Origin: Archilochus colubris
Taxonomy: Eukaryota; Chordata; Aves; Apodiformes; Trochilidae
Reading direction: 5' to 3'
Assembly (NCBI GenBank): GCA_023079485.1
Contig: CM041104.1
Span: 807,676-871,675 of the forward strand
DNA: 64,000 nt
The notes below the pieces were generated by a model. The model was not told where the DNA came from, did no database searches, and worked only from the letters and a program-made list of their open reading frames with translations. Below, one piece after another: positions 1-10,500 of the stretch. Made by a program: the position numbers and the translations under genes. Numbering within the stretch: position 1 is the first letter of the stretch; every line of letters starts with the position of its first letter.

Positions 1-525
1 CCATGCTTGCCCAGGACTCCTTTCCAGGCTTCACAGTTCTTTCCTACTCTGGTGTTGAAGTCTCCAAGGATTATGATCTGAGCATCTGCAGGAACCTTTT
101 GGGTGAGGGGGTGCAGGTTGGTGTAGAATTTGACTTTTTCTGCATGGTCAGCTTGGAGGGTTGGGGCATAAGCACTGAGTAGAACAACATGGTGCTTGTG
201 TAGTGGGAGGCGTAAGGAAATGATGCGATGGGAGTGACCTGTCGGGAAATCTTCAAGTTTGGAGGCAATGTTTTTAATCATGAAGCCAACTCCAGAGAGG
301 TGTCTTTCAGTTTTGGGTTTGCCTGAGCAACAGTGTGTAGCCAGCACCATGTTCCTTGGGATTGCCTTCCTGATGAAGATGAACTCCACTGAGAGCAGCA
401 ATGTTGATGTTAGGTCGTGACAGCTCATGGGCAATCAGAGCAGAATGATGCTCAGGATGCCCACTGTCTGCTGCATCAAGCATGGTTCTGATGTTCCAAC
501 ATGTGAGTGTCAATCTGAACACACC
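1..525 (-). mobile_element. Decayed non-LTR retrotransposon, AP-endonuclease domain fragment (RTE-like)
   Basis: Read on the minus strand from about 522 down to 1, the translation follows an apurinic/apyrimidinic-type endonuclease of a LINE. It opens with a CWNIRTMLDAADSG segment, then IAALSGV, KEHGAGYTL, a GVGFMIKN segment near 270-290, and finally GDFNTRVG followed by EAWKGVLGKHG at the window edge. These correspond in order to the N-terminal and central endonuclease motifs. The frame is broken by at least one stop near 307 and a shift near 265-275, so it is a fossil. The rest of the element, including reverse transcriptase, would lie outside the window to the left. The family resembles the proteins often labelled 'craniofacial development protein 2-like', which contain an RTE/BovB-type endonuclease. 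It does not look like CR1. The clade assignment is my inference. Confidence 0.72.
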
Positions 526-3080
526 TTTAGAGGGAGGTGTGTGCCTTTGTCTCTTTGTTCAACCACACCAGAAGATGCCTGTTGGGCCCGTGGTCAGCCA
601 GCTGGGTTGGGGTGGAGATGAGCTTTGGTTGGGCCACCTTTCCTTGGCCCCTCTCCATATGGAACAAGCAGTGTTCTCCTTGAAAAAGGCAGCTTGCTCA
701 CTCAGGATGCTGCTGAACAGGACTGTCACCTCCTGGCTCAGTCTTGAGCAACCCAAGTCCTGAGCCTGCTGCATCCAGGGTTGGATCTGGGGCTTCCAGT
801 GCCCCTTTCCCCTCCTGTTTTCCCCCCTCTCCTGTCCCTGCAGGGGCTTTAGAGGTGTGGGTACAACCCTTGAGCCTGCACTGTGGCTTTTTCAGGTGAG
901 GCTCAGCATGCACAGAACTGGCCCCACACTTTACTCCTGAGGTTCATCTGCCAGGGCCCAGATGGTGACAGGGAAGTCCTCAGGATGTAGGTTTGGTTAG
1001 AGTGTCCTTCTCTCAGCTGCATGGCCTTACAGGGCTAAACAAGCTCCAATCTGCCTGGGTTTGGATTTAGAGTTGTCCTTCTCCTGGGATATTCCTGAAG
1101 GCTGCTGAGCCCATCCTGCCCATGGACCCTCTGACCCTCCTGTTGGGGTCTGTCTGGCATGGGAGACCCCAGTGCAGGCATGTGCCACCTCCAGCACAGC
1201 CCCAACATCACAGGGGCACAAAAACTCCTCCCCACAACCAGGGGGTGCCCGTGGAGGGAGCCTGCATCCTATATGGAAAGCTTTCACATTTCTGTTAAAA
1301 AAATCTTCTCTTGCTCCAGCCTGGGGCTTAATTCAGTTTTTTTCCCAGCTGCAGCACATTGTTACCCTTGGTCATGCTGTGATCCACACTCCCAGTTCTT
1401 GTCCTGCTATCATTTGAAATCCAGAAGCCATTCATTTCAGATATTTTATGCTCTCACCTTGCCCTCTGCATCACAACCAGTTCTGCTGCTCCATCCCTCA
1501 GGATTATGCAGCTGCAGGTGACGAGGATGAGGTAGAGAAAAAAAGACACAGTGTGAATGGAAAAAGAACTAAATGCATGAAAGGCAAGAGAAATTTGTCT
1601 AAAGGAAACTCAGTACTCATTGGGTCGCTGAAAAGGAAAGAGAACAAAAAAGGTAGAACCAGAAAATAGGAGTTATAGGAGTAGGGGTGCAGAGTTCAAT
1701 ACACAAAAGAGCAGAGACAAGAGTCTGGAGGAAAGGACAAAAGGAATGAGAATGAAGAGCAGCTCTCCAATGCCTCTTGCCAGGCTGACTCTGGTCAATA
1801 GTGTTGAACAGCAGCCTTGTTCCCAATGGAAAGCAGGAAAGAAAAAGAAACTTGGATGTAACACAATGGCACCCTATACAATTTTTAATCCTAGAAATTC
1901 AAGTCATTTCTTTTTGTTTAAAGATGAATTGAGATTTTATCCGGGTGAAAAAGGATTTAAACCTGCTTTATAAAAAGGGAAAACTGGGTTCTTGTGGGTG
2001 GAAAGAGGAACTCATTGGCCCTCCATCAGTCCAGGCCCTGCACCAGGGTCTCATACAGGCAGCAGGAACAGGCTGAGGGAGATGTTTAACTGGTAACACT
2101 AAGAGGCAATAGGAGATAACTAGAAAAATAGTCCCAAATATTATCTGTAAAAGAAAAAAAGACTTGGACCTAGGTTTGCTTGAAGTCTGAAGAAAGCTGA
2201 TTTTCAGCTACCAACCCTCGGTTGTTTCTCCACACACTCACGGTCAGTAACTCACAGTGCTTCCCAGCAGCCCTGAAGAGCTTTTAATTTTTGTAGATAG
2301 TTTAGGGAATTGTGCCAGGAATTGGATGTTGTTTGGCACTGCCATTGCCTGTTTGCACCTTCCCATCACACCAAACCACACCAGGCACTTTCGTTATCAG
2401 AGGGATGAGAGAAGAACCAGGCAGCCACTTCTCTTCCTACAGAATTCCAGCAAGACAAGGCCTGGCTGGAGGGGTTCCTCCCTGTTTTGAGAAATCAACT
2501 TCCCCTATAAATCATGTAGGAGATGCCTTGTCACCTGCCAGGGTGGAGGAAGGTCAGAAAACGTTTGGAAACTGAATTTCATGGGCACTTCCCCTCATTC
2601 TGAAGGGCAGGGTGTCCAGCACAGCCTGTCCAGTGCCTCTCCAGCAGCTGGAAGAGCTCAGCACCACTGCTGAGGTGCACTTCAAGGAAAAAAATTCATA
2701 AATCCCAATTCCGGGGAAAATACATTCCCTTATGTTCCAGGAAAAGTTAAAATGTGCTCTTCTTGCTGTTGTTGTTGTTGTTGTTTGGTGTGCTCAAGTA
2801 TTCAGCTTCCAAAATTGCATTTGAGAAGCTTGGAAACTTGATTCCTAAGTGACCTAAGAACTCCAAGAGCAGAACACAGAGAGGAACAGAACACTCTATA
2901 CTGTTCCTCCTCCTGCTCCTAGGACCCACACCTCTGACACATGAAGGCAGAAGCCACACCAAAGCCACCAGCACAGGGCCTGTCCCATGCACTACACACC
3001 CAGAGCTGCTCCTTTGATGCTCTCATCCTCCCAGTCAGCTTTTCTCATGCTCCAGTGGCAGGAAAAATGAGGGCAGAATC
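526..3080. other. Intergenic, no gene recognised
   Basis: No coding exon is supportable here. About 526-900 may be the 5' untranslated part of the decayed LINE to its left, because it continues directly from the endonuclease without a recognisable boundary, but I see no diagnostic motif. The remainder is unique-looking sequence with a short GTT repeat near 2767-2786. Confidence 0.4.
2767..2786. repeat. (GTT)n microsatellite
   Basis: About six consecutive GTT units are visible. Confidence 0.85.
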
Positions 3081-3232
3081 ATCACAGAATCACAGAAAGG
3101 CAGGGGTTGGAAGGGACCTCTGGAGATCCCCCAGTCCAGCCCCAATGCCAGAGCAGGGTGACCCAGGTTGGGACAGCCAGGAACACATCCAGGGGGGTTG
3201 GAAAGGCTGCAGAGGAGGAGATGTGTGGGGTG
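3081..3232 (-). mobile_element. CR1 LINE 3' fragment
   Basis: The plus strand starts with the complement of the CR1 3' repeat (atcacagaatcacagaaa), followed by the ggttggaagggacctctgg segment typical of reversed CR1 3' ends. The right end is degenerate and approximate. Confidence 0.75.
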
Positions 3233-4872
3233 GGGGTGGCCAAGAGCTTCCCAGAGGGAGATGGGGAAGGAGCTCAGGTGTCTCCTCAGACAGCAGAAAC
3301 TGCAGGATCTGTCCCTGTGATCCTGCTCCAGAACCTCAGGCACAGCTGAGAGGGGTCCATGCCAAAAGGGAACCTCAGCTTTCCAGCCTGTTCCCCCCCA
3401 GCTGAGTGAAACTTTATTTATGTGTTGGCCCAAATCTCCCAAACCTCCTAAGAAAATTTCAGCTTGTTCTTTTCAGTGTTTACAGCAGGCTTTATGTAGG
3501 AAGGCTGGGAATGGTTCACCCTGTGGTTACATGAGAATAAATATTTAAATAAAGGGAAATCAGCTGTGACAAGAAATGAGTGGCCCTCAAACACACTGAA
3601 TATACAGAATGGTAATTTCTTTGAAAAAATAGATTAAAAAGAGACAAAATCTGTTTGAAATTATGTATCATTTCCCCAGTTTACGTTCAGGAAAAATGCT
3701 CATGAGAGCAAACAATTGGGGTCAGTATTAAAATACTTCATTTACATATTGAACACAAGAAGCCAAAGCAGAGGAAGTGGCATAGAAGAGGTTACTGCCA
3801 TCTCTGCTGACAGTCAACAAACTGTTTAAACTTGGTTTGGTTTGGCTTTCAAATGCTCTCGTGCCACTCCCTTGAGAACAAAAGGCACTGCCACATCTTC
3901 ACTAATTCCTCACAAAATTTGCTGAACTGTGGCTGGAGTTCCATGGTTCACATTTCAGCGCTGTGTGAGATTAAGTCCCCAGAAATAACAATTTGAAAAT
4001 GTTCAAATCCTCCTGGTACATTTTAGCTTCATTAAAGCCATAAATGGTAACCCTCTGAAGATACTGCTATGAAAGCAATTTGCTTTCCATTGTGAGGAGC
4101 TCAATAGGAAAATGAAGTCTTTTAAAACAAAGTGTTTAGAGGAAAGAAAAAATGAAGCTTGCAGGAAGTAAGGAAAATTGTTTAATTGCCTCAAACAGGC
4201 TCTGATGAGTCCTAGAAAGACAATTAGGAAAATAATGAGCAAAATCAGAAAGTAAACCACTCCTTAGTGTGGCACTCCTTAGGCAGGGGTTTTGTGCTAC
4301 AGTGCAAAAGACAAAACCAAATATCTGATTTTGGTCACTTGAAGGCTGTATCATGCCTCCCAGCCAGGTGTTTTGGGCAAAAAAAAAAACCCTCCATGTG
4401 CCCAAGAACACAAATCCACACCTGCACCCAGGTTTGCATTTGGGCACCAGAGCCCATTTGGGTGTCATTTGGTGAGGTGACACAAGCTGTAAAACATTCC
4501 TGGGTCACTACATCTGCACAGGCACAGGCACCTGGGCAGGTTTGGTAGGATAAAGACAAGGATTTGCAATGGAAACAACATTCTGGGATGGAACAAGTTA
4601 CTGAAACAATCCTTTGTGGACTCTGGTCTCCAGCAGACAGGTACTTTCCAGCTCTCCCCAGGTGGGCAGCACACCCTGACCTGAAAATCACAGCTCATCT
4701 TCCAGATTACCTGCAGCTGGGCTCACAAGCTGCTTAAGGAACCAAAACCTACAGCACAGACCACGATGTGCAGATCTAAAGAGCTTCCAGATCACAGCTT
4801 GTGAGCTCAGAGCAGGCAAAGAACCAGGAGATGAAATGTCTGCATCTACATGGAACAGATGAATGTATTAAC
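3233..4872. other. Intergenic, no gene recognised
   Basis: A-rich and T-rich single-copy-looking sequence. I see no open frame with gene-like features and no repeat that I can name. Confidence 0.4.
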
Positions 4873-5083
4873 CACAGGATGGGTTTGGGTTGGAAGGGAC
4901 CTTAAAGAGCATTTACTCCCAACCCCTGCCATGCTTAGGGACACCTCCCACAGCCCAGGGTGCTCCAAGCCCCATCCAACCTGGGCTGGAACACTGCCAG
5001 GGATGGGGCAGCCACAGCTTCTCTGGGCACCCTGGGACAGGGGCTCAGCACCTTCAGTGTAAAAAATTTCTTCCTTTCCTGTA
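4873..5083 (-). mobile_element. CR1 LINE 3' fragment
   Basis: Reversed CR1 3' region: ggttggaagggaccttaaag, then the block running from gggacacctcccacagccca to ctctgggcaccctgggacag. The same block recurs at 26331 (same strand) and at 11070-11250 (opposite strand), so all three copies belong to one CR1 subfamily. Confidence 0.85.
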
Positions 5084-6015
5084 TGCCTAGATCCTGTAAA
5101 GCAATCTAAAATTATAAAATAAGTAATATATCTTATTTGACCACCTGTGTATTTGGAAAACCCAGACAAGCTCTTGGGATCAGAAGCTGTTATGCAGTTC
5201 TTTTGAATTTTAAGCCTACAGCTAGAATGTGCACATCAGCTTGGTAAGATCAGTTACATGAAAAGAATTTCCCATTCTGACCTGAATGGTTATGATCTAA
5301 ATGATTATATCTAACTTTGTGTTAGAACAGTCTTTAGAAAGCACCAAGAAATCTGCCAGGTTTGGGTATCATCTGTGAAAGGAGATGGGAAAACCAATCA
5401 AAGGGGACGTGTCCTGCACAGAAAAAGTGTCCAGGCAGGTACCTGACCTAGTGAGGATTTTCATGTGCTTCCCATGGCTCAGAGGAAGCTGCCACAGGCA
5501 GAGGCTGAACTGCTCTATAGCAGTTTGCCAGGTGTCCTTTAGGCCAGGTGATTTGTGAGCCCAAGCACGTGGAATTAGAGGCAGAATATTATCCCACAGG
5601 ATGAATGGGTCCGTGGAGACTACAGAAGTCTCAGCTTAGCAGCAGTCATCAGAATATCTTCATCTCTTCTCTTTGGTTATATTAATTGCTCAGAACATTT
5701 GGTTTCATTCTTTTTTACTGCTACTGGTAGCTTTCCACTGACAAACAGCTACCCCAGGGGAATGCTCCCCTCACTCTGACACAGCATGAGCATAATGCAC
5801 ATGGAAGCCAAACAGAACTTTGAACTTTAGCAGTGTTAAGAACCCAGAGGAAGAGGAGAGCAGGCTGTGAGCTCCTGTGTCCCATACAGAGCTGCTCTCC
5901 CACAGGGCTTGGCCAGGGCCAGCAGCTTCTCCCAAAGTCCATGGCCACATTGTACAAACCCAAGCTTCTCCGTAAACTCCTCCAAATCCAACAAATTTGG
6001 TTATATCCTAGAAGT
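5084..6015. other. Intergenic, no gene recognised
   Basis: Nothing recognisable; it precedes a CR1 pair upstream of the ASIP coding exons. Non-coding first exons of ASIP, which vary between vertebrates, could lie here or outside the window and cannot be identified by eye. Confidence 0.35.
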
Positions 6016-6355
6016 TCATAGAATCACGGAACCATCTGGGCTGGAAAGGACCTCTGAGACCCTCAAGTCCAACCCTTGATCCACTCCCCCCGTGGTTCCC
6101 AGCCCATGGCACTCAATGCCACATTCAGTCTCTGCTTAAAAACCTCCAGGGATGGAGAATCCCCCCCCTCCCTGGGCAGCCCATCCCAATGCCTGATCAC
6201 CCTCTCTGCAAAGAACTTCTTCCTAACATCCAACCTAAACCTCCCCTGGCAGAGCTGAAGCCCTTTCCCTCTTGTTTGACTGATATCTGCCTGGGAGCAG
6301 AGACTGAAATACTGTTGGTAAATGCTGGAGAGCATCTTGGGGAGCTCTTCCCCAG
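6016..6355 (-). mobile_element. CR1 LINE 3' fragment
   Basis: It begins with tcatagaatcacggaacc, the reversed CR1 tail, and runs through ctgggcagcccatcccaatg, the region encoding the widely seen RHWDGLPREGG-type CR1 translation. The 3' untranslated part and adjacent coding part are present; the 5' end is truncated. Confidence 0.88.
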
Positions 6356-6790
6356 CTCCCTCATCCCCCTGGGGTGAATCCCCTCTGGTCCCATAGACTT
6401 GTGGGGATCCAAGTGGCTCAGCAGTCACAGACTGTTCCCTCCAGGATTACAGGGGAGCTGCTCAGCTTCCTATTTCTCTCTACAAGGCCCAGCAGCAGCT
6501 GTCCTCAGTACAAGGTCTGACTGCTGAAAAGGGAGGTGAAGAAAGTGTTCAAATCCTCAGCCTTTTCCTCATCTTTGGTGACTGTGTTTTTCCCCCCCAC
6601 GTCCAACAAAGAATGGAGGTTTTCCCTGCCCCTCCTTTTGCTGTTGATCTATCTCTAGAAGGTTGTCCTTAACAGAAGTGTCAAGGTTAAGTTCAACTTG
6701 TGCCTTCGTGTCCCTTCTTTTCTTGCTGTGTGACTTAATTGTATTCCTAAACTCCATGCTACACTCCAGGCCCATAAACGCTTTCCAGCA
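6356..6790 (-). mobile_element. CR1 LINE internal fragment (coding region)
   Basis: The text cccatagacttgtggggatc, then cagccttttcctcatctttg and ccccacgtccaacaaagaatgg, matches an internal part of CR1 that usually lies well upstream of the tail. It abuts the preceding CR1, either as a second older copy or as the same element with an internal rearrangement. Confidence 0.65.
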
Positions 6791-7306
6791 CTGGACCTCT
6801 CATAACTTAAATGAGTAAGTTATGATTCATTATAGGATCAGAACAACCACATCAGGGTGTAATAAAAATATTTCTTCATGACTTGTTTTTAAATGGAGAA
6901 AATTAATAGGAAACATAATTTGCGTGTTCTTTTAATTCTTCTAGGTTTTGTAGTAAAAATTGTAAAGAATATTTTCTGAGAAAAATCTGATGATGTGGTT
7001 GAGCTGGTCAAAAGCACAAATTCTTTTGCCCTCGGACATACAGGAATAACTCCATAGAAAAGTGGGGAGAACTCACCCCAAGCTTTTGAGGAAAAGAAAC
7101 CTTTTGAGAAAAGAGCACAGAAAAAAGAAAAAGACAAAAAAATCCTAAAGGAGTTATATTCGAGGCAGCATTTTTCCACTCAGGCATTTGCAGCCTTGGG
7201 TATTCCAGTATCAGAGGCAAAGCAGAAACAAAGCCTTAGGATGCTGTCAAAGCTGCACAACATGACAGGAAACCATTGCTGAGTCCTGGTGTCTCTCTAC
7301 ATGCAG
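6791..7306. other. ASIP upstream sequence, no feature recognised
   Basis: A-rich sequence leading to the polypyrimidine tract and AG at 7305-7306 that would open the first coding exon of ASIP. Confidence 0.4.
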
Positions 7307-7355
7307 GTTTTGACCGACTTTGGGTTTCCTGACAATGGGATTTTTCCTCCCCAAG
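7307..7355 (+). other. ASIP: ASIP 5' untranslated part of coding exon 1
   Basis: It lies between a pyrimidine-rich acceptor (AG at 7305-7306) and the ATG at 7356. It contains an in-frame ATG at 7335 with A at -3 and G at +4, so translation could begin seven codons earlier. Confidence 0.6.
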
Positions 7356-7509
7356 ATGGAAAGTAAGAGCCTCATCCTGATCCTCTTGCTGTGCTGCAGC
7401 TTGCTCAGAGCTGCTGATGCTCACATGGTCATTGAGGAGAAGACAGAATGCAACCTGCCAAGGAGCAGCCAAATGAACCTCCAAGACCTCCCCCCCATCT
7501 CCATAGCAG
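7356..7509 (+). CDS. ASIP: ASIP coding exon 1
   Basis: Encodes residues 1-51 plus the first base of codon 52: signal peptide and N-terminal domain. The donor is G|GTCAGT at 7510. The upstream acceptor tctctctacatgcag ends at 7306, so the exon probably starts at 7307 with 49 bases of 5' untranslated sequence. Confidence 0.95.
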
Positions 7510-10500
7510 GTCAGTAAAATCTGCCATTCTCTGCCCAGCTAACAAGATTTGCAGAAATTACAACTGTCAATAAATATGGATTGGTTTGGTAGCAGGCTGC
7601 AGCCTTGCAGTTTCACAGCAGTGCCTCAGTACTCTGCAGCACTGCAGGGAGAATGCAGCCCAAGAACAGTGATGTGGCAAACCAGAAAAAAAAAAAAGAA
7701 AATTAAAAAGGAAACAGATAATTTGTTTTAACTGTACAGATTTCACTTCAGGTCCTGTCCTGCTGAGTATTTCATCCTGAGGACAAGTGGTTTTCTGTCA
7801 ATATGGACAGAAATCTTCCTTTGAAAGCCCAGGGCAAGTAGAAAAAAGGGAACATATTTAGATTTTCTTTAAGGATCTGCTCTTGTGGCAGGGAAACCCC
7901 CAGTTCTCCAAGGTATTAATTCACCAAGCCATCCTTAGCCAGGGGAAGAAAAGAGCAGTGGAAGGGACAACCAGGGCTCATTTATTTACCCAAGCAGAAG
8001 CAGATATGTCCCTGGTGTTACTGACAAGTGTCCCTCTCCTGCTAGGGAACAGCCTTGTCACAGAATTTTTTCCTAGTGCCTGCCTTAACACTCTGAATGT
8101 TCTTCAAGCCAACATCCTTTCTTTCAAGAAACCTACAGGTACCTGGGGACAACCAAGTGCAGAGTGTCACTCATAGCTGCATCAGAATCTTGATTTAAAC
8201 CTATTTAGCTCCCACCTACAGCCTTGCAGAACTTTTGCCTAAAGCAGGTTGGGTTTTTACCTCATTTCTTATTTTTTCTCTGCACTCTTGCTCAGGACAA
8301 CATTTCTTTAAGGAGAAGCAGTTGCCCCACAGTTGGATTTCCAGTGAAATCTGAATATTTGAATCCAGAGTTGCCTCAAGGTTTTTTACCTGCAAGTTTG
8401 TTAGAACTTGTGCTGGTCTGCAGCCTCCAGACCACACTGTTCCATGGTCCTGGGAGCCTGGATGCCTTCAGTTTCACACTTCAGTAAATTTGAAAATTCC
8501 AATTACAATCAGAGATATAAGCCACATTTCAGCAGATTTCTCTCCTTTTCTCCCAAAAATGCTCTACAGAGCATTCAGGCTACATCATGGCATTTATTGC
8601 TTTGCCAGCAGACACCCAGGAACAGGCTGGGGAGTTCAGGAGCTGGATGGAGGGAGAGCCATGCCCTGGGCACTGCTCAGTCCCACACAAAGAATTCATT
8701 TGGAGCAAATCTGTTCAGTCCAGGGGGGAAAAGGCTCCAGGAAGACCTTAAAACACCTGAAGGGGCTACAGGAAAGCTGGGGGGGGGGACTTATGGCAAG
8801 GGCATGGGGTGGCAGGGAAGGGATGGTTTGGATCCCAAGAGAAGTCTTAGTCCCAGAGTTTAAATATACTAAGAAACAGAAATATAACTGATATGATAAT
8901 GTTAATAACTGCAGTGACAACTGCTATCAGCCCTCAATAATAATGAGGAATAATGAGGGATAATAATGAGGAAGTTCACAAATATGAGTGGTTTGATAAA
9001 AAGTTACCTCAGGCATAGCCTGAACACCCCCTCTGCATTGACCAGGATCCCTGATTCCATTCCACAAATATTCAATTCCACAAATATTCACGAACAAATA
9101 TTCACAAAAAATACAAATATTCAAAAAAAGCTGCAGACATGTGGATGAAACACCTCTGCAAGTGATGGTTCCTCCAACAAGGTGGTAGGTGAACAGCAAA
9201 CTGAAGAATGAAAGGAGGCAGCACACATATGAAGAGCTTAGGCCAGATGAAGAAAGAGTTTTTGGTTTGTTAATTCCTGCCAAAATCCTACAGATGACAT
9301 CACCTCTTAACAGAAAAAAAAAATAAAATGGAATTGCAAAGTTGTTGGGTTTTTTTCTCTATTTTGGTTCATGGGACTAACATGCCCTCAGCTTTTACAC
9401 AGAGACTTTGCTTTTTTTTCTCTGGAGTTAGTTTGCATCTGACCAAACAATGTGCAGAAAAAAACCTCCTAAAAGAGGAGCATCAGGGCCCTTCTGAGGG
9501 GTAGCAGGAGCTGAGCCCCTGGGATGGGCACAAGGCCATTCCCTGCCTTCCCTGGCACCACAGCAACATTGGGCATCTCCATTCAGTAATGTGCCACGAC
9601 ACTGATTTAATGTCATGTTGTGCTCTTCTCTTTCAAGATTTAACTAAAAGATCCCAGAAAGTCAGCAGGAAAGAGGCAGAGAACAAGAAATCTGCCAAGG
9701 TAGGTGGCTGTTTTGAAAACACTATTGAACTAAAATAGTTTAATAGCTCTCTAATTATGCTCAGTGCATTCATTTGCAAGGCTTTTTGAGACACTTCCTG
9801 GTTTAAATTATTTACTTACAGTTTGAAGCTCTAAATATTGTAAAAACAGATGCAAAACATTAATGGTGGAAAAAAACTAAATGATCTTTGACTGGTCTGA
9901 GGTTATTGTTTGGGTTTGGGAGGGTGTCTCCTACACAAACTTTAAGCTTGAGCTGGTTTAAGTATTTGTAAAATGATTTTGAGAGCCACAATAGGAAGGT
10001 ATCACCCCATGCAGGGCACCTGCAGCCCAAGGCACAAACTCTCCCTCTGCTGAGAGCTGCAGGGGACAAAAAATCCAAGTCAAACCACAGAAAGAAGTTG
10101 GGATTTGGCTGGGAAGGTTAAGCAGTCCTTTAATCAGGTCAGCAGATTCAGGCTGGTAGTTTTCCTTAATGTGATGTTACCCCAAGGTCTCAAATGTGAA
10201 GTATGACATGGGTTGGACTCCTGCATTTTAAACATTGCCCTGAGGATAGGAAATGACATTTTGACTCCATTTGAATATCTCACGATAGCCATTTACAACC
10301 AAACTGAAACGTGGAGAGCTCCTCCTTTTCCTTTCTAATTGATGTCTCCTGTGCTCCACTTCCCTTCAAACACATCCTCAGCTCACAGGATGAGGATTAA
10401 AGGGGTCTCAGGATGACAGTCAGTTCCAGCCCAAAGCAGGACATCCCTGGGATCAAACTTTGTCAGAGCTGCTGAGGCACTGAGAGACCTCGGAACATTT

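Noticed and set aside
6063..6428. A 121-codon minus-strand frame with an RHWDGLPREGG-like sequence (also at 20442-20633)
   Set aside because: This translation is the common CR1 3' fragment, not a cellular gene.
8936..9126. A CRISPR-like array from spaced repeats
   Set aside because: Units are short, imperfect, AT-rich and lack unique spacers of constant length; the context is a vertebrate intron.
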